Shown here: piece after piece, positions 1-9,803 of the stretch | How the letters are laid out: each line of letters starts with the position of its first letter | How positions within the stretch are numbered: the first letter of the stretch is position 1 | Source: Macellibacteroides fermentans | GTDB lineage: Bacteria > Bacteroidota > Bacteroidia > Bacteroidales > Tannerellaceae | DNA: 64,000 nt | Reading direction: 5' to 3' | Assembly (NCBI RefSeq): GCF_013409575.1 | Contig: NZ_JACCCY010000004.1 | Coordinates: 305,901-369,900, forward strand | Made by a program: the position numbers and the translations under genes | The notes under the pieces: generated by a model | The model's database searches: none | What the model was told of the DNA's origin: nothing | Seen by the model: only the letters and a program-made list of their open reading frames with translations

Positions 1-106
1 AAAATTCAGCAAAATATATGTCAACCGATAAAAATATATTTCAAAATTTAAAATCTATGACATCTATTTTTATTAATTAATTGGTTTTAATAAATTCTAT
101 ATTAAA

Positions 107-1243
107 TTATGATTGTAGCGATTTGATTGCAACAACCACCCGGTTTATATCCTGTTCGGTAAGGGTAGGACCCGAAGGCAGGCAAAGACCTTTATCAAAC
201 AGACCGGCAGCGGTACCGTTTCCGTAGAAAGGAGCATCCTTAAATACCGGTTGCATATGCATTGGTTTCCATAATGGGCGGGTTTCAATGTTTTCCTTTT
301 CCAGATGCAATCTGATATCTTCGCGGGTACATCCGGCAACGGCGGGATCCACCAGAATACAGGTAAGCCAGTGATTTGAATTAAACTGGTCAGAAGGATT
401 GGTAAGCAGCGAAATACCATTCACCTCTTTTAGCAATGAGGCATACAAGGCATGATTAGCACGTCTTTTAGCAATATGGTCATCTACGATGGTCATCTGC
501 CCCCTGCCGATACCGGCACAAATATTACTCATGCGGTAGTTGTACCCAATGTGCGTGTGTTGGTAATGCGGCGCATTATCACGGGCCTGTGTAGCATAAA
601 ACATGGTCTTTTGGGCCTGTTCCGGCGTACGGCAAACCAATGCACCCCCACCCGAAGTGGTGATCATCTTATTTCCGTTGAACGACAAAACTCCAAAATC
701 TCCAAAAGTACCACACCTGCGCCCTTTATATTCCGAACCTAATGCCTCGGCAGCATCCTCCAGCACCGGAATCCCATAGGTATTGGCTACCGCCATAATC
801 TCGTCCATCTTGGCCGGCATCCCATACAAATGCACCGGAATAATAGCCTTAGGCAGTTTACCTGTCTTTGCCAGACGATCTGTAATCGCCTCTTCCAGCA
901 GAGCCGGATCCATATTCCAGGTATCCTTTTCGCTATCTATATATACAGGCGTTGCATGCTGGTACGCGATGGGATTGGCAGACGCAGCAAAGGTAAACGA
1001 CTGACAAATCACCTCGTCGCCCGGCCCAACACCCAGTTGGATCAACCCCAAATGCAAAGCCGCAGTTCCGGCACTTAAAGCCACTACATGACGGTCGTGA
1101 CCAACAAACCCCTCCAGATCCTTTTCGAACCCATCCACATTAGGACCCAACGGAACCACCCAGTTGGTATCAAATGCCTCTTTTATAAAGTCTTGCTCAC
1201 GTCCAGACATGTGAGCAAGCGAAAGCCAAATTTTGTTATTCAT
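107..1243 (-). CDS. PglE-like DegT/DnrJ/EryC1/StrS sugar aminotransferase
   Basis: PLP-dependent aminotransferase of nucleotide sugars, about 378 aa. The fold-type I family signature is clear: an EDAAEALGS motif for the PLP ring and an FNGNK motif carrying the Schiff-base lysine. It would aminate a UDP-4-keto-6-deoxy-HexNAc. The start is placed at MNNKIW, because a longer reading to 1315 runs back into the neighbouring acetyltransferase gene; with this start the gap is 13 bp. It is the last capsule-operon gene visible and follows PglD- and PglC-like genes, the usual diaminosugar order. The 4-keto substrate would come from a PglF-type dehydratase, found here only at 52239-54206. Family assignment is firm; the exact sugar is inference. 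Confidence 0.9.
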   Translation of the reverse strand: MNNKIWLSLAHMSGREQDFIKEAFDTNWVVPLGPNVDGFEKDLEGFVGHDRHVVALSAGTAALHLGLIQLGVGPGDEVICQSFTFAASANPIAYQHATPVYIDSEKDTWNMDPALLEEAITDRLAKTGKLPKAIIPVHLYGMPAKMDEIMAVANTYGIPVLEDAAEALGSEYKGRRCGTFGDFGVLSFNGNKMITTSGGGALVCRTPEQAQKTMFYATQARDNAPHYQHTHIGYNYRMSNICAGIGRGQMTIVDDHIAKRRANHALYASLLKEVNGISLLTNPSDQFNSNHWLTCILVDPAVAGCTREDIRLHLEKENIETRPLWKPMHMQPVFKDAPFYGNGTAAGLFDKGLCLPSGPTLTEQDINRVVVAIKSLQS

Positions 1244-1256
1244 TGTATTTAATTTG

Positions 1257-1892
1257 CTATTTATACTTAATAACTTTTGCAGGATTACCTGCAACCACTG
1301 CATTTGCCGGAACATCTCTGATTACTACTGATCCAGCCCCCACTAATGAGTCTTCTCCCAACTCCTTTACTCCAGTCATTAAGGTCGCACCAATGCCAAC
1401 GAAGCTATTCTTTTTCAAATTGATATTTGCACCAAAATTCACTCCAGTTGATACAAAAGTCCCTTCTTCCAGAACACAATGATGCGCAATCTTAGCTCCC
1501 ATACTTATCATAGTATAATCATTTAATTGAGTATACGGCATTATTATAGAATCAGCTAAAATATAAACTCCATTTCCCAAAGTTACGTGTGGAGCAATGT
1601 TCGCAGAATGATGAATGAAATTAGGGGTTTCGTAACCTAAATCATTTGCATAAGATAGAAATTTTACTCTTATAGGGTTATTACCAATAGGGCAATAAAC
1701 TGCTTCAATCTCATGGGTTTCTTTTAAGGATTCCAATAAACTTATTCCACCTAATACAGGGATTCCATTAATTTCTTTATTCCACAGTGAGGTGTCGTCA
1801 TCTAGGAAAGCAACGATATCAATCCCTGCTTCGGTTAAGTACGCCTGATAGACTTCTCCATATGTACCTGCACCAATTATTATACTTTTCAT
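1257..1892 (-). CDS. PglD/NeuD-like sugar acyltransferase (left-handed beta-helix)
   Basis: About 211 aa. The N-terminal Rossmann-like part begins with the IIIGAGTYGE motif and binds the nucleotide sugar. The C-terminal half shows hexapeptide repeats with many I/V-G-x-G turns and ends in a typical NPAKVIKYK tail, as in PglD and NeuD acetyltransferases. It would acetylate the amino group made by the PglE-like neighbour. The start is taken at MKSIII: a GGAAAG sequence lies just upstream and the previous stop is 1 bp away. An upstream ATG at 1907 would overlap PglC by 14 bp. The acceptor sugar is inferred from context. Confidence 0.88.
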   Translation of the reverse strand: MKSIIIGAGTYGEVYQAYLTEAGIDIVAFLDDDTSLWNKEINGIPVLGGISLLESLKETHEIEAVYCPIGNNPIRVKFLSYANDLGYETPNFIHHSANIAPHVTLGNGVYILADSIIMPYTQLNDYTMISMGAKIAHHCVLEEGTFVSTGVNFGANINLKKNSFVGIGATLMTGVKELGEDSLVGAGSVVIRDVPANAVVAGNPAKVIKYK

Positions 1893-1893
1893 T

Positions 1894-2502
1894 TTAGTTC
1901 TTTCCATTAAATTTATACATTGTTACCTCTTTTGTCTGATTGATGTTTTCAGACTTTATCACTTTTAAAATAGTTAAAAGAATAATCTTTATGTCTAATT
2001 TAAATGACATGTTTTCTACATACCAGATGTCCAGTTCAAATTTCTGTGTCCAACTTATTGCGTTTCGTCCATTAATTTGAGCCCACCCCGTAATTCCAGG
2101 TCTAACGTTATGCCTTTTTTTCTGATCGTTACTATATAGGGGTAGGTAGTCAATAAGTAAGGGTCTGGGACCTATTAAACTCATATCACCTTTTAATACA
2201 TTAATAAGTTGAGGTAATTCATCAATAGAAGTTTTTCTAATAAACTTCCCAACAGGAGTTATTCTTTTGTCATTTGGTAAAAGATTTCCTTCATTGTCCC
2301 GTACTTCAGTCATTGATTTAAACTTAATTACATTAAATATCTTTTCATTCATACCTGGGCGACTTTGAAAAAAAATGACTCCTGCTCCTTTGTTTGCAAA
2401 TAGGAGGATCAAACTAACAACTAAAAGCAATGGAGATAATATTATTAGTGCAATTAGCGAGATTGCAAAATCAATAAATCGTTTAATGATTAATGGGTAC
2501 AT
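1894..2502 (-). CDS. PglC-like initiating phosphoglycosyl transferase
   Basis: 202 aa monotopic phosphoglycosyl transferase. An N-terminal hydrophobic re-entrant helix (about residues 10-35) precedes the conserved core. The Asp-Glu catalytic dyad sits in TSIDELPQ, followed by GDMSLIGPRPL and RPGITGWAQINGR. It would move a phospho-sugar from UDP-sugar to undecaprenyl phosphate at the inner membrane face, the first step of repeat-unit assembly. The length fits the minimal PglC class and lacks the extra membrane helices of WbaP. The gene overlaps the upstream glycosyltransferase by 13 bp. With PglD and PglE beside it, the first sugar is probably a diacetamido-trideoxyhexose (inference). Confidence 0.93.
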   Translation of the reverse strand: MYPLIIKRFIDFAISLIALIILSPLLLVVSLILLFANKGAGVIFFQSRPGMNEKIFNVIKFKSMTEVRDNEGNLLPNDKRITPVGKFIRKTSIDELPQLINVLKGDMSLIGPRPLLIDYLPLYSNDQKKRHNVRPGITGWAQINGRNAISWTQKFELDIWYVENMSFKLDIKIILLTILKVIKSENINQTKEVTMYKFNGKN

Positions 2503-3647
2503 TTTATTTGATCAGTTTTGGTTAATATTTCACTATAAAAATTAATTAAGCATTTTCTTACAAAACCTTGTTCGTATCGAGATGCAACCATTTGGCGAGC
2601 TTTTTTAGAGAGGGTTGCAACAAAATCAGGTTCTTTAGTAAATCTTTTCATCGCAAAATATAGAGAATCAGTATCATGAGGAGGAATGATTACACCATTA
2701 ATACCTTCTTGAATAATTTCCCGACTTCCATTTATATCTGTTACAATAGATGGAAGCCCTAAAGCTCCAGCTTCTATTACTACATTTGGAAACCCTTCGC
2801 GATAGCTAGGAAATACCAATGCATCACATGAAGCAAGCCAGTGACGAACATCATTTTGCCTTCCTACGGTTATTATACGATTATTAACCTCAATTTCGTG
2901 TCTAGTTTTATCAGATATAGGATTAAAACCATCTTCATATGGGCCAACTAAAATAAGCCAAATTTTATCATTTTCTTTAGATAAGCGAGAGAAAGCTTCG
3001 ATTAGCTCATTAATACCTTTGTCTTTTACGATTCTTCCAATGAAAATAAAAGAAAATGATTCTGGATTTCTAATAGTATTTGCTTTTTCCATAACTTCAG
3101 GAGAACGATCATAATGTTTTAAATCAATTCCTCTGACGTTTCCATACCCCAATACCTTAATATTTTTTCTTGTAATTCCATGGTTCAATAAATCATTTTT
3201 TACACCTTCTCCCTCTGGGATTATGTGAGTAGCACACGCACAAGTCAACCAATCTGTAAGCATAAGGATTTTTTTTGATAAACCTTTTGCTGTTGGAAAA
3301 ACTAATCCAGTAAATGTATGAATTCGTACAGGAACACGACAAACCCAAGATGCTAACATACAAAGTAATCCGGCCTTTGGAGTCATAGAGTGAACTATGT
3401 AAGGTTTTTCTTTATAAAATGTTCTAATAAGTAATAATAATGAATTAATATCTTTAAAAGGAGATATACGTCTTTCCATGGGTATTGAAATAGTTCTTAT
3501 TCCTTCACGAATACCAACTTTATCAAGACTTTCTCCGGGAGATGATAATCCAATAACCTCATATTCTTGAGATAGGTCTTTTAATAATCCTTTACAAAAA
3601 GTATCCAAAGAACTTGGAACTGTAGTACTACGAATAATTTTTATCAT
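2490..3647 (-). CDS. PglA-like GT4 glycosyltransferase
   Basis: 385 aa GT-B enzyme. The C-terminal half has the GT4 layout: FIFIGRIVKDKG opens the donor domain and FPSYREGFPNVVIEAGALG carries the E-x7-E motif. The N-terminal half contains PYIVHSMTPKAGLL, seen in PglA-like transferases that add the second sugar to a PglC product. It probably extends the lipid-linked monosaccharide in the cytoplasm. It overlaps the PglC-like gene, so the two are translationally coupled. A 451-bp non-coding stretch separates it from the upstream GT2, which may mark a second transcription unit. The donor sugar is unknown. Confidence 0.88.
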   Translation of the reverse strand: MIKIIRSTTVPSSLDTFCKGLLKDLSQEYEVIGLSSPGESLDKVGIREGIRTISIPMERRISPFKDINSLLLLIRTFYKEKPYIVHSMTPKAGLLCMLASWVCRVPVRIHTFTGLVFPTAKGLSKKILMLTDWLTCACATHIIPEGEGVKNDLLNHGITRKNIKVLGYGNVRGIDLKHYDRSPEVMEKANTIRNPESFSFIFIGRIVKDKGINELIEAFSRLSKENDKIWLILVGPYEDGFNPISDKTRHEIEVNNRIITVGRQNDVRHWLASCDALVFPSYREGFPNVVIEAGALGLPSIVTDINGSREIIQEGINGVIIPPHDTDSLYFAMKRFTKEPDFVATLSKKARQMVASRYEQGFVRKCLINFYSEILTKTDQIKCTH

Positions 3648-4098
3648 TGTTGGATCAGTTTGTATTTATTTAAAAATGGAGATAGTTTCTATTTAAAACT
3701 ATTTATTTGTGTCAATTATTTTATTTGTATATTTTGCCTGATATATATCAGGCAAATAGCTGTATGATGCATTTGTGATTTATTCATGATAATGATTTAA
3801 CTCAAGGCAAAATATTTTTTACTTGCTATACGAATTTTAATTGCCAAAATTATTTTGTAATTAATCTAAAGCGAGATATATCTCTGAGTGACAATTTGTT
3901 GAATCCAAGTTAAGCATATGACTTTTAAACCTTGAATATTAACTAATGCATTTTGCTAAGTCTGCTTAGTTTTGAATGAGTTAGAGTGATATGCTTTATA
4001 GCAGGAGTTATTCGGTTTGACTTAAATAATAAGCACTGAAATATATTCCTGATTACTAATTATAAATTATAGATAGAATTAATGATATTATTACGATT
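3648..4098. other. AT-rich gap inside the capsule operon
   Basis: 451 bp without a convincing reading frame in either direction. Very AT-rich, with a perfect 24-bp palindrome at 3733-3756. It separates the PglA/C/D/E-like genes from the rest of the operon and could hold an internal promoter or the scar of a lost gene. Confidence 0.5.
3733..3756. repeat. perfect 24-bp palindrome
   Basis: A TTTGCCTGAT arm and its exact complement meet around an ATAT centre. No T-run follows on the minus strand, so it is not a classic intrinsic terminator. It could be a protein-binding site or a processing hairpin. Confidence 0.6.
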
Positions 4099-5019
4099 CT
4101 AATCTAGATAAAAACCATATGACTTCTTTGTGCAGACTCTTTTTACAAGATAACATACATATTTACAACATTCTCCAAAAGTTACTTTGTTTTCTTTTAA
4201 GATTCTAAATAAATCTTTGTATTCCTTAAATTTTAAGGCAACTCGTGCTCTATCTAAGGCTATTACAGCAAGTACACGATGTTGGTCATAAGGCGTAAGT
4301 TGATTTATCCTTTCCTTCATTTTATAAATGTAATGAGTTGCTACATCTTCAACAAATTCATAAGTTCGTTTTATTGTTCTAACTTCCCAATGAATTGTCA
4401 GCAAATCCTCATTTATATATGCCACTTTGTAGTTTTCAAATGCTCGCGTCATAAATTCAATATCTTGATTTCGTTTGAAAGATTCGTCATATCCCCCAAT
4501 CTCATCAATCACTTTCTTCCTAAGCAGAATATTTGAACCAGAGCCCACATAAAACGTACGCATCAGAGCGCGAAGGTATATATCTCCACTTTGGTTCGTG
4601 GTGGATCTCTGAATACTACCATCTTTCATAAGGGTATGGTATGCTGTATAGCAAGCACCCCATGAGTCATCTAAGGACTCCAAACATTCAACTTGTTTCT
4701 GAATTTTATTGGGTGAGATTTCATCATCATCATCCAGAAATGTTATATATTTACCACTTGAAATACGCCAACCTGTATTACGTGCTGCAGAACCATTTCT
4801 GTTTTTGTCATGCTTCAAATATATAACATTATGGTTGTTTTTAAATTGAGACATCACCTCTTCTGTAGCCTCTCGTTCTGGAAATTTTGGATTGTTGTCA
4901 TCTACTACGAAAATTTCAATATTATCATAAGTTTGCTTTAATACGCTATTTACAGCGCGGAATATCATATCCGGACGTTTATATGTAGGGATAATTACTG
5001 AGACTAGAGGATTATTCAT
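4099..5019 (-). CDS. GT2 family glycosyltransferase
   Basis: 306 aa GT-A enzyme. VSVIIPTYKRPDMI opens the nucleotide-binding fold, FVVDDNN and the metal-binding run FLDDDDEIS (about residues 94-102) follow, and GGYDESFKRNQDIEF is the usual acceptor-side motif. A short C-terminal extension (about residues 230-306) is basic and helical. It would add one sugar to the lipid-linked repeat unit in the cytoplasm. It overlaps the Wzy-like gene by 8 bp, so the two are coupled. Donor and linkage cannot be read from sequence. Confidence 0.9.
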   Translation of the reverse strand: MNNPLVSVIIPTYKRPDMIFRAVNSVLKQTYDNIEIFVVDDNNPKFPEREATEEVMSQFKNNHNVIYLKHDKNRNGSAARNTGWRISSGKYITFLDDDDEISPNKIQKQVECLESLDDSWGACYTAYHTLMKDGSIQRSTTNQSGDIYLRALMRTFYVGSGSNILLRKKVIDEIGGYDESFKRNQDIEFMTRAFENYKVAYINEDLLTIHWEVRTIKRTYEFVEDVATHYIYKMKERINQLTPYDQHRVLAVIALDRARVALKFKEYKDLFRILKENKVTFGECCKYVCYLVKRVCTKKSYGFYLD

Positions 5020-6202
5020 CGTAATGTTTGTTAGCAGGCCATAAAAAATTTAACAAAGGAGCAATATAAAAAGCTGTGAATACTATTGTGAATGAGAAAA
5101 CAGGATTTAAAAACCCCAATATTATAAATAAGATAAGAGAATAATTATTGTTTGATATTTTTTTTGCTGCATTTATTAAAAATGACACAAGTAATAATGC
5201 AAATATTCCGTAGATTGCAAAAATATCAAACCATTGCGCATGTGAGCCTATCCCGATTTTTTCCATTTCGAAATAATCATAATGAACGCTTGGACCTACT
5301 CCAAATATAGGATTGTCTAAAAAGGTCATAATGGAACTCATAGTCAATTTAATTCTTGACGTAAAATCCCCATCATCATCTCCTCCCGAAGTACTGTTAA
5401 TTATATTATTGATTTCTGTCAATCTTCTACCAACTACATTAGAATCCTGATTAAGAAAATAATTGGCTATATGCGGTAATAACTGAATAAAGGAAAATAG
5501 CACTATAACTCCAAATAGCAATACAAGTGCTCTATTCTTTGCAGAAATTTTTTTCATTGCAACAAGCAAATAACCAAAGAAAATTATCATAAGAGCTGTG
5601 GTGTAAAGTGACCTCAATACAAGTAAAGTTCCTGCTGCAATAACTATATATATTGCACACTTATATAATTTTTCTCCTATCCTTTGGGATCCATACAAAA
5701 GAAAAGGACATAATAAAGACATAGAATATGGCAATGCATAACCTCCACCGACCACTATTGTATCATCCTTTTCCTCGGAAATTAATAATCTTAGAGCCAT
5801 CGGATTCTCGTTAAGTAGCAACAGTGACTTATAGCAGTAATACATCATAATACCTATTGTTATGAAGAAAAACAGTTTTTCTATTTTGACATATTTCGCA
5901 TTATTACCAATTATCTCTTGTTTTACAGGTAGGAGAATACATGCCAAAAATGTCGTGAACAGAGAAATACATGTATTAATGTCGAAACCACTTGTTAGCA
6001 ACACGTAAAAAAGAAAGAGATATAATAGAGCAGAATGCTTATTAAGAAAGCTTCTTTTTACATATTTTGTAAAAAAAAACGTCAACAAGATAAGGTATGC
6101 TGCTATAAGAATAAAACCTGGGATTGAATATATACCACCACCAATCATAAAGAAGAGAGCAACAATAAATGCTATATTTGAGATTATTAATTTAGCTTTC
6201 AT
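5012..6202 (-). CDS. Wzy-like O-antigen/capsule polymerase
   Basis: About 396 aa, almost entirely hydrophobic, with roughly ten to twelve membrane segments and a large extracytoplasmic loop (about residues 235-300), the layout of Wzy polymerases. Within it lies GVGPSVHYDYF and then HAQWFDIFAIYGIF, resembling the Wzy_C / O-antigen ligase family. It would join flipped repeat units in the periplasm. The start is ATG at MKAKLI, 5 bp after the Wzx stop; the longer frame to 6283 begins with TTG and overlaps Wzx by 76 bp. Sequence is poorly conserved in this family, so the call rests on topology plus position between Wzx and transferases. Confidence 0.8.
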   Translation of the reverse strand: MKAKLIISNIAFIVALFFMIGGGIYSIPGFILIAAYLILLTFFFTKYVKRSFLNKHSALLYLFLFYVLLTSGFDINTCISLFTTFLACILLPVKQEIIGNNAKYVKIEKLFFFITIGIMMYYCYKSLLLLNENPMALRLLISEEKDDTIVVGGGYALPYSMSLLCPFLLYGSQRIGEKLYKCAIYIVIAAGTLLVLRSLYTTALMIIFFGYLLVAMKKISAKNRALVLLFGVIVLFSFIQLLPHIANYFLNQDSNVVGRRLTEINNIINSTSGGDDDGDFTSRIKLTMSSIMTFLDNPIFGVGPSVHYDYFEMEKIGIGSHAQWFDIFAIYGIFALLLVSFLINAAKKISNNNYSLILFIILGFLNPVFSFTIVFTAFYIAPLLNFLWPANKHYDE

Positions 6203-6207
6203 TCTTA

Positions 6208-7611
6208 CTATCTCTTTAAGTATTTCAAAAATCCTCTTTGAATACAAATCATAGCAATCGTGATAACAACTATAATGTAGCAAACGAGCAGAAGCCCTAT
6301 ATTCCTAATATCAAATGAGCAAATCAAAATTATAGTAAGCATTATTGCAATACTCTTAATATATTGCTTCGTGTAATCGTAAAACGACACATCGATTAAT
6401 TTGTTTGTTATCATTTTCCAATTTAGTCCAAAAAAAATTATACTAATTAATACTTGTGTATAAACAATAGCATATAATCCAAAAATTGCACTTGCTGTTG
6501 TCAAACTTAAACTAATCACAGCAGTCACTATAGTCCACTTTAACACTATATCTGTTCTTCCTCTTGCAACTGTCAATGATGCCGATGGAGATATAAAAGT
6601 AGAGAATAAACCATAAAAACAAAGAACTTTAAGAATTGGTTCTATCTCAATATAGCTTTCTCCATACATTGTTTTTGAAATCATGGAAGAAAAAATGAAT
6701 ACAAATAAAAAAATTACTCCTCCAAGATAGGCAAACAATTCCGAATAGACTGAAAAAACTTTTCTTGTTCTTTCTATGTCTTCCTGTATCTTCGCTAAAG
6801 ATGCTGTCATAACACTTCTTGATATAGAATTCATTAGAGAATAACATTTTAGAATTAACTCTTTTGCTAAATTGTAAAAACCAAGCTCCTCCATGCCCAC
6901 CATTTTCCCAAGTATGAAAACATCCGCTTTCGCTACTATGAAATCACATAATTGAGCGCAAATCTGATATCCACCAATCTTAAAGAAGTCTTTTATTTCT
7001 CCCATATTCAAGTAGAATTTTATGGTTGAAGATTTAATTCCTTTGAAGAAATAAACAATTTGTCTTAATGTTATTTGTATAAGCGTTCCATAAACTAAAC
7101 TATAGACGCCATGGCCATTTAATGCTAATAATAAAATAAAACAAAAGCCAATTATTGATGAAAAAATAGAAACAATAGACAGAAACCTAAACTGTAATTC
7201 CTTTGTTCTAATCGTTTGGAATATTTTGCCAAATGAATTGATGATTATTGAAAGGCCCAATGTCCTAACAATTGACACTAATTCAGGTGAACCATAAATA
7301 CTGGCAATTATGGGTGCTGTGGCAAATAATATTGCATAAATCGCTACACTAATAATATTATTTACCCAAAAAACAGATGAATACTGCTCTTTAGTTATGT
7401 CTTGCTTATGCAATATTGGAACTGTAAAACCTAAATCCGAGAAAATTTCACAAAATGAAACAACTGCAAGAGATATAGCAACAAGTCCAAAATCTGACGC
7501 GTCAAGTATTCTTGCCAAGACTGCTATCCTCAAAACTTGCACCAATGTATTGACAAATACCGCAGATGTATTCCAACCAACACTATTTACTATTTGGTGT
7601 CTTAAACTCAT
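6208..7611 (-). CDS. Wzx-like oligosaccharide flippase (MOP superfamily)
   Basis: About 467 aa with around twelve to fourteen membrane segments. The N-terminal LARILDASDFGLVA stretch is the common MATE/MOP polysaccharide-export motif. It would flip the undecaprenyl-linked repeat unit across the inner membrane for the Wzy-like protein encoded just downstream. The start is ATG at MSLRHQ; a TTG start at 7668 would add 19 polar residues and overlap the aminotransferase gene by 22 bp, so it is less likely. Confidence 0.9.
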   Translation of the reverse strand: MSLRHQIVNSVGWNTSAVFVNTLVQVLRIAVLARILDASDFGLVAISLAVVSFCEIFSDLGFTVPILHKQDITKEQYSSVFWVNNIISVAIYAILFATAPIIASIYGSPELVSIVRTLGLSIIINSFGKIFQTIRTKELQFRFLSIVSIFSSIIGFCFILLLALNGHGVYSLVYGTLIQITLRQIVYFFKGIKSSTIKFYLNMGEIKDFFKIGGYQICAQLCDFIVAKADVFILGKMVGMEELGFYNLAKELILKCYSLMNSISRSVMTASLAKIQEDIERTRKVFSVYSELFAYLGGVIFLFVFIFSSMISKTMYGESYIEIEPILKVLCFYGLFSTFISPSASLTVARGRTDIVLKWTIVTAVISLSLTTASAIFGLYAIVYTQVLISIIFFGLNWKMITNKLIDVSFYDYTKQYIKSIAIMLTIILICSFDIRNIGLLLVCYIIVVITIAMICIQRGFLKYLKR

Positions 7612-7646
7612 ATGATTAATCGTCTGAGATTTATTCTTCTTAATAC

Positions 7647-8576
7647 TTACTTTATTGCTGTCAACCAATTCTTTCTATTCTCTAATTTACCACTTACACA
7701 ATCTAGATATGATTTATGCAGTCGCTTTGTTAACTCACCCAGATTTCCTGACCCAATTTGATAACGATCGATTGTGTAGATTGGAGAGATTTCCATTGCA
7801 CTACCACAAAGAAATGCTTCGTCTGCCATATAAAGTTCTGTGCGATCGATTGTGCGCTCAACAAAATTAAATCCCAACTCTTTCTGAGCCAAACAAATGA
7901 TGGTGTCACGAGTAATTGACTCCAGTACACTATCTGTTAAACGAGGAGTAATCAATGTATCACCCTTCACCATGAAAAAACAACTACCTGGACCTTCTGC
8001 TACCTTTCCAACTTCGTTCAGAAAGATACAAGTGTCATAACCATTACGTAATGCTTCTCTTTGACCTACACGACTGTTGATGTAGTTGGCACCACACTTA
8101 ACACGAGGACTAAGGCTCTCTTCACTGATACGCCTCCAAGAGGTTACACAACAGTTCAGCCCCTTCTTATTGTATTCTGCACTGGTTTTTCCACGAGGAA
8201 TAGGAGCCACAAACATCTCAACAGGTCCCTCTGATGCCCAGCTACCGAAACCATCCACAAACAAGGTCTGGCGTACACTCAGATTCTCGTTATAGTCATT
8301 TGCCTTAACCACATCAATAAGAGCCTTTTTGAAGTCTTCCTTTGTATATTTCAAGTCAAATTGCATCAACTTAGCAGAACGGATTAAGCGGTCGTAATGC
8401 TCATCCAAACGAAAGGCATACAGCAGCTTTTCCTCGTCATTCCAATAACAAGGGATACCCTCAAATACATTAAGTCCAAACTGGGATGTAGGGGCAAGGA
8501 TATTTATTTTTGCGTCATTTACATTTAGAATCTCACCTTTAAACCAGATTCTTCTATTTGAAACATCATATAGCAT
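7647..8576 (-). CDS. class IV aminotransferase (IlvE/D-amino acid transaminase-like)
   Basis: 309 aa PLP enzyme of fold type IV. The Schiff-base lysine is in SPRVKCGANY (K160), and FLNEVGKVAEGPGS is the conserved PLP-phosphate and glutamate region. Length and motifs fit branched-chain or D-amino acid aminotransferases. It sits inside the capsule operon, 15 bp after a PLP decarboxylase and near an HpcH-type lyase. A housekeeping role in isoleucine/valine synthesis is therefore unlikely; it may make an amino acid or keto acid that decorates the polysaccharide. That role is inference. Confidence 0.85.
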   Translation of the reverse strand: MLYDVSNRRIWFKGEILNVNDAKINILAPTSQFGLNVFEGIPCYWNDEEKLLYAFRLDEHYDRLIRSAKLMQFDLKYTKEDFKKALIDVVKANDYNENLSVRQTLFVDGFGSWASEGPVEMFVAPIPRGKTSAEYNKKGLNCCVTSWRRISEESLSPRVKCGANYINSRVGQREALRNGYDTCIFLNEVGKVAEGPGSCFFMVKGDTLITPRLTDSVLESITRDTIICLAQKELGFNFVERTIDRTELYMADEAFLCGSAMEISPIYTIDRYQIGSGNLGELTKRLHKSYLDCVSGKLENRKNWLTAIK

Positions 8577-8591
8577 AGTTAAATAGATATA

Positions 8592-9803
8592 TTAAAAGTT
8601 GAACGTGTGAAAGAGGTCATTAAATACTTCACCTCTCTTGATTACTTCTGTCTTTTCATTACATATGTCCAGCACAGGAAAGTTAGGTAGAATGAAAGGT
8701 GGCTTCATAACAAGTGAATAGCTACCACAGTTGCTGATTACAATCGCATCTTCATGAGCTAACTTACCATTATAGTTGTTATAGATCAAATCCCCCTCAA
8801 TGCAGGTGAATCCAACCATATCTAGATCCGAGTATACTTTCTGTTCATTACCCATAGCAATCACTTCCATTGGAGGATTAATGCCATTCATGCTAATGTT
8901 TTTCTGACTTCCAAGAATCGTTGCAATCCACTTACCACGAATATTCTTTATGGTTTTTACAGTACCTACGAATTTCATACAATCCCCCACAATAGCAGAA
9001 CCTGGTTCAATCAAGAGTTCAGGCTTAACATCCTTATCCTTGAAGTATTCAGCAAACACTGTTGCAGCTACTTCTGCGTAGTTATAATATTCTGGAATCT
9101 CTGATTCAAACTGTGCCTTCAGCGAATCAGCCATCTTACCAAACAAACCTCCACCAATATCAATACGCTCAGGAATAATTCTAAGGCGGTCAATTAACTC
9201 TACCATTCCCTTTACACGTGCTGGCCAGTATTCAATCTGACGTTGTGCAAAGTGGCAATGGAAGTTTATGAAGTGCACGTTAGGAGTGCTTGTAACGAAT
9301 GCAATTACCTGCTTGAAGTCCCCACCATCAACATCAAAGCCGAAACGACTCACAACACCATCACCAACATCATAGTTGCAACGGATACCAAGATTCAACG
9401 TCTTGTTCTGATGCTTCTTCGCAATTTCCTTTACAATGTCAAGTTCTTCAATAGAGTCAATATTATCAGTACCACCGGAAATAAGGAATTCTTCCAGTTT
9501 CTGTGGATTTTTGATCGGACCATTCCATATGATTCGTGCTGGATCCACTCCAACTCGAAGAGCTATCTCAAGTTCCATTTCGCTGACAACCTCAGCATAA
9601 CCCCCAAGATTGTTCACAATCTTGCAGAGTTTGGGTGTGTAGTTGGTCTTATAAGAATAGGCAATGTTAAAGTTGGGGTAAATCTTGCGAAACGTATCTC
9701 TCAGTTCAATGAAGTTATTAGTGTACTGTTCACTATCTAACAGATAGAAAGCATCTCCATACTCTTTACGAAGATTGCTGATGATTGAACGGTTAATGTT
9801 CAT
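8592..9803 (-). CDS. type III PLP decarboxylase (LysA/ornithine decarboxylase-like)
   Basis: About 403 aa. The alanine-racemase-like barrel carries the PLP lysine in YSYKTNY (K52), the phosphate-binding GGGLFG loop and EPGSAIV. A TCIEGD motif stands where diaminopimelate and ornithine decarboxylases have CESGD, so the substrate may differ from both. The start is ATG at MNINRS, overlapping the lyase gene by 11 bp; a TTG at 9839 gives a longer but less likely protein. Position in the capsule operon suggests a specialised amino acid or amine made for the surface glycan (inference). Confidence 0.85.
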   Translation of the reverse strand: MNINRSIISNLRKEYGDAFYLLDSEQYTNNFIELRDTFRKIYPNFNIAYSYKTNYTPKLCKIVNNLGGYAEVVSEMELEIALRVGVDPARIIWNGPIKNPQKLEEFLISGGTDNIDSIEELDIVKEIAKKHQNKTLNLGIRCNYDVGDGVVSRFGFDVDGGDFKQVIAFVTSTPNVHFINFHCHFAQRQIEYWPARVKGMVELIDRLRIIPERIDIGGGLFGKMADSLKAQFESEIPEYYNYAEVAATVFAEYFKDKDVKPELLIEPGSAIVGDCMKFVGTVKTIKNIRGKWIATILGSQKNISMNGINPPMEVIAMGNEQKVYSDLDMVGFTCIEGDLIYNNYNGKLAHEDAIVISNCGSYSLVMKPPFILPNFPVLDICNEKTEVIKRGEVFNDLFHTFNF

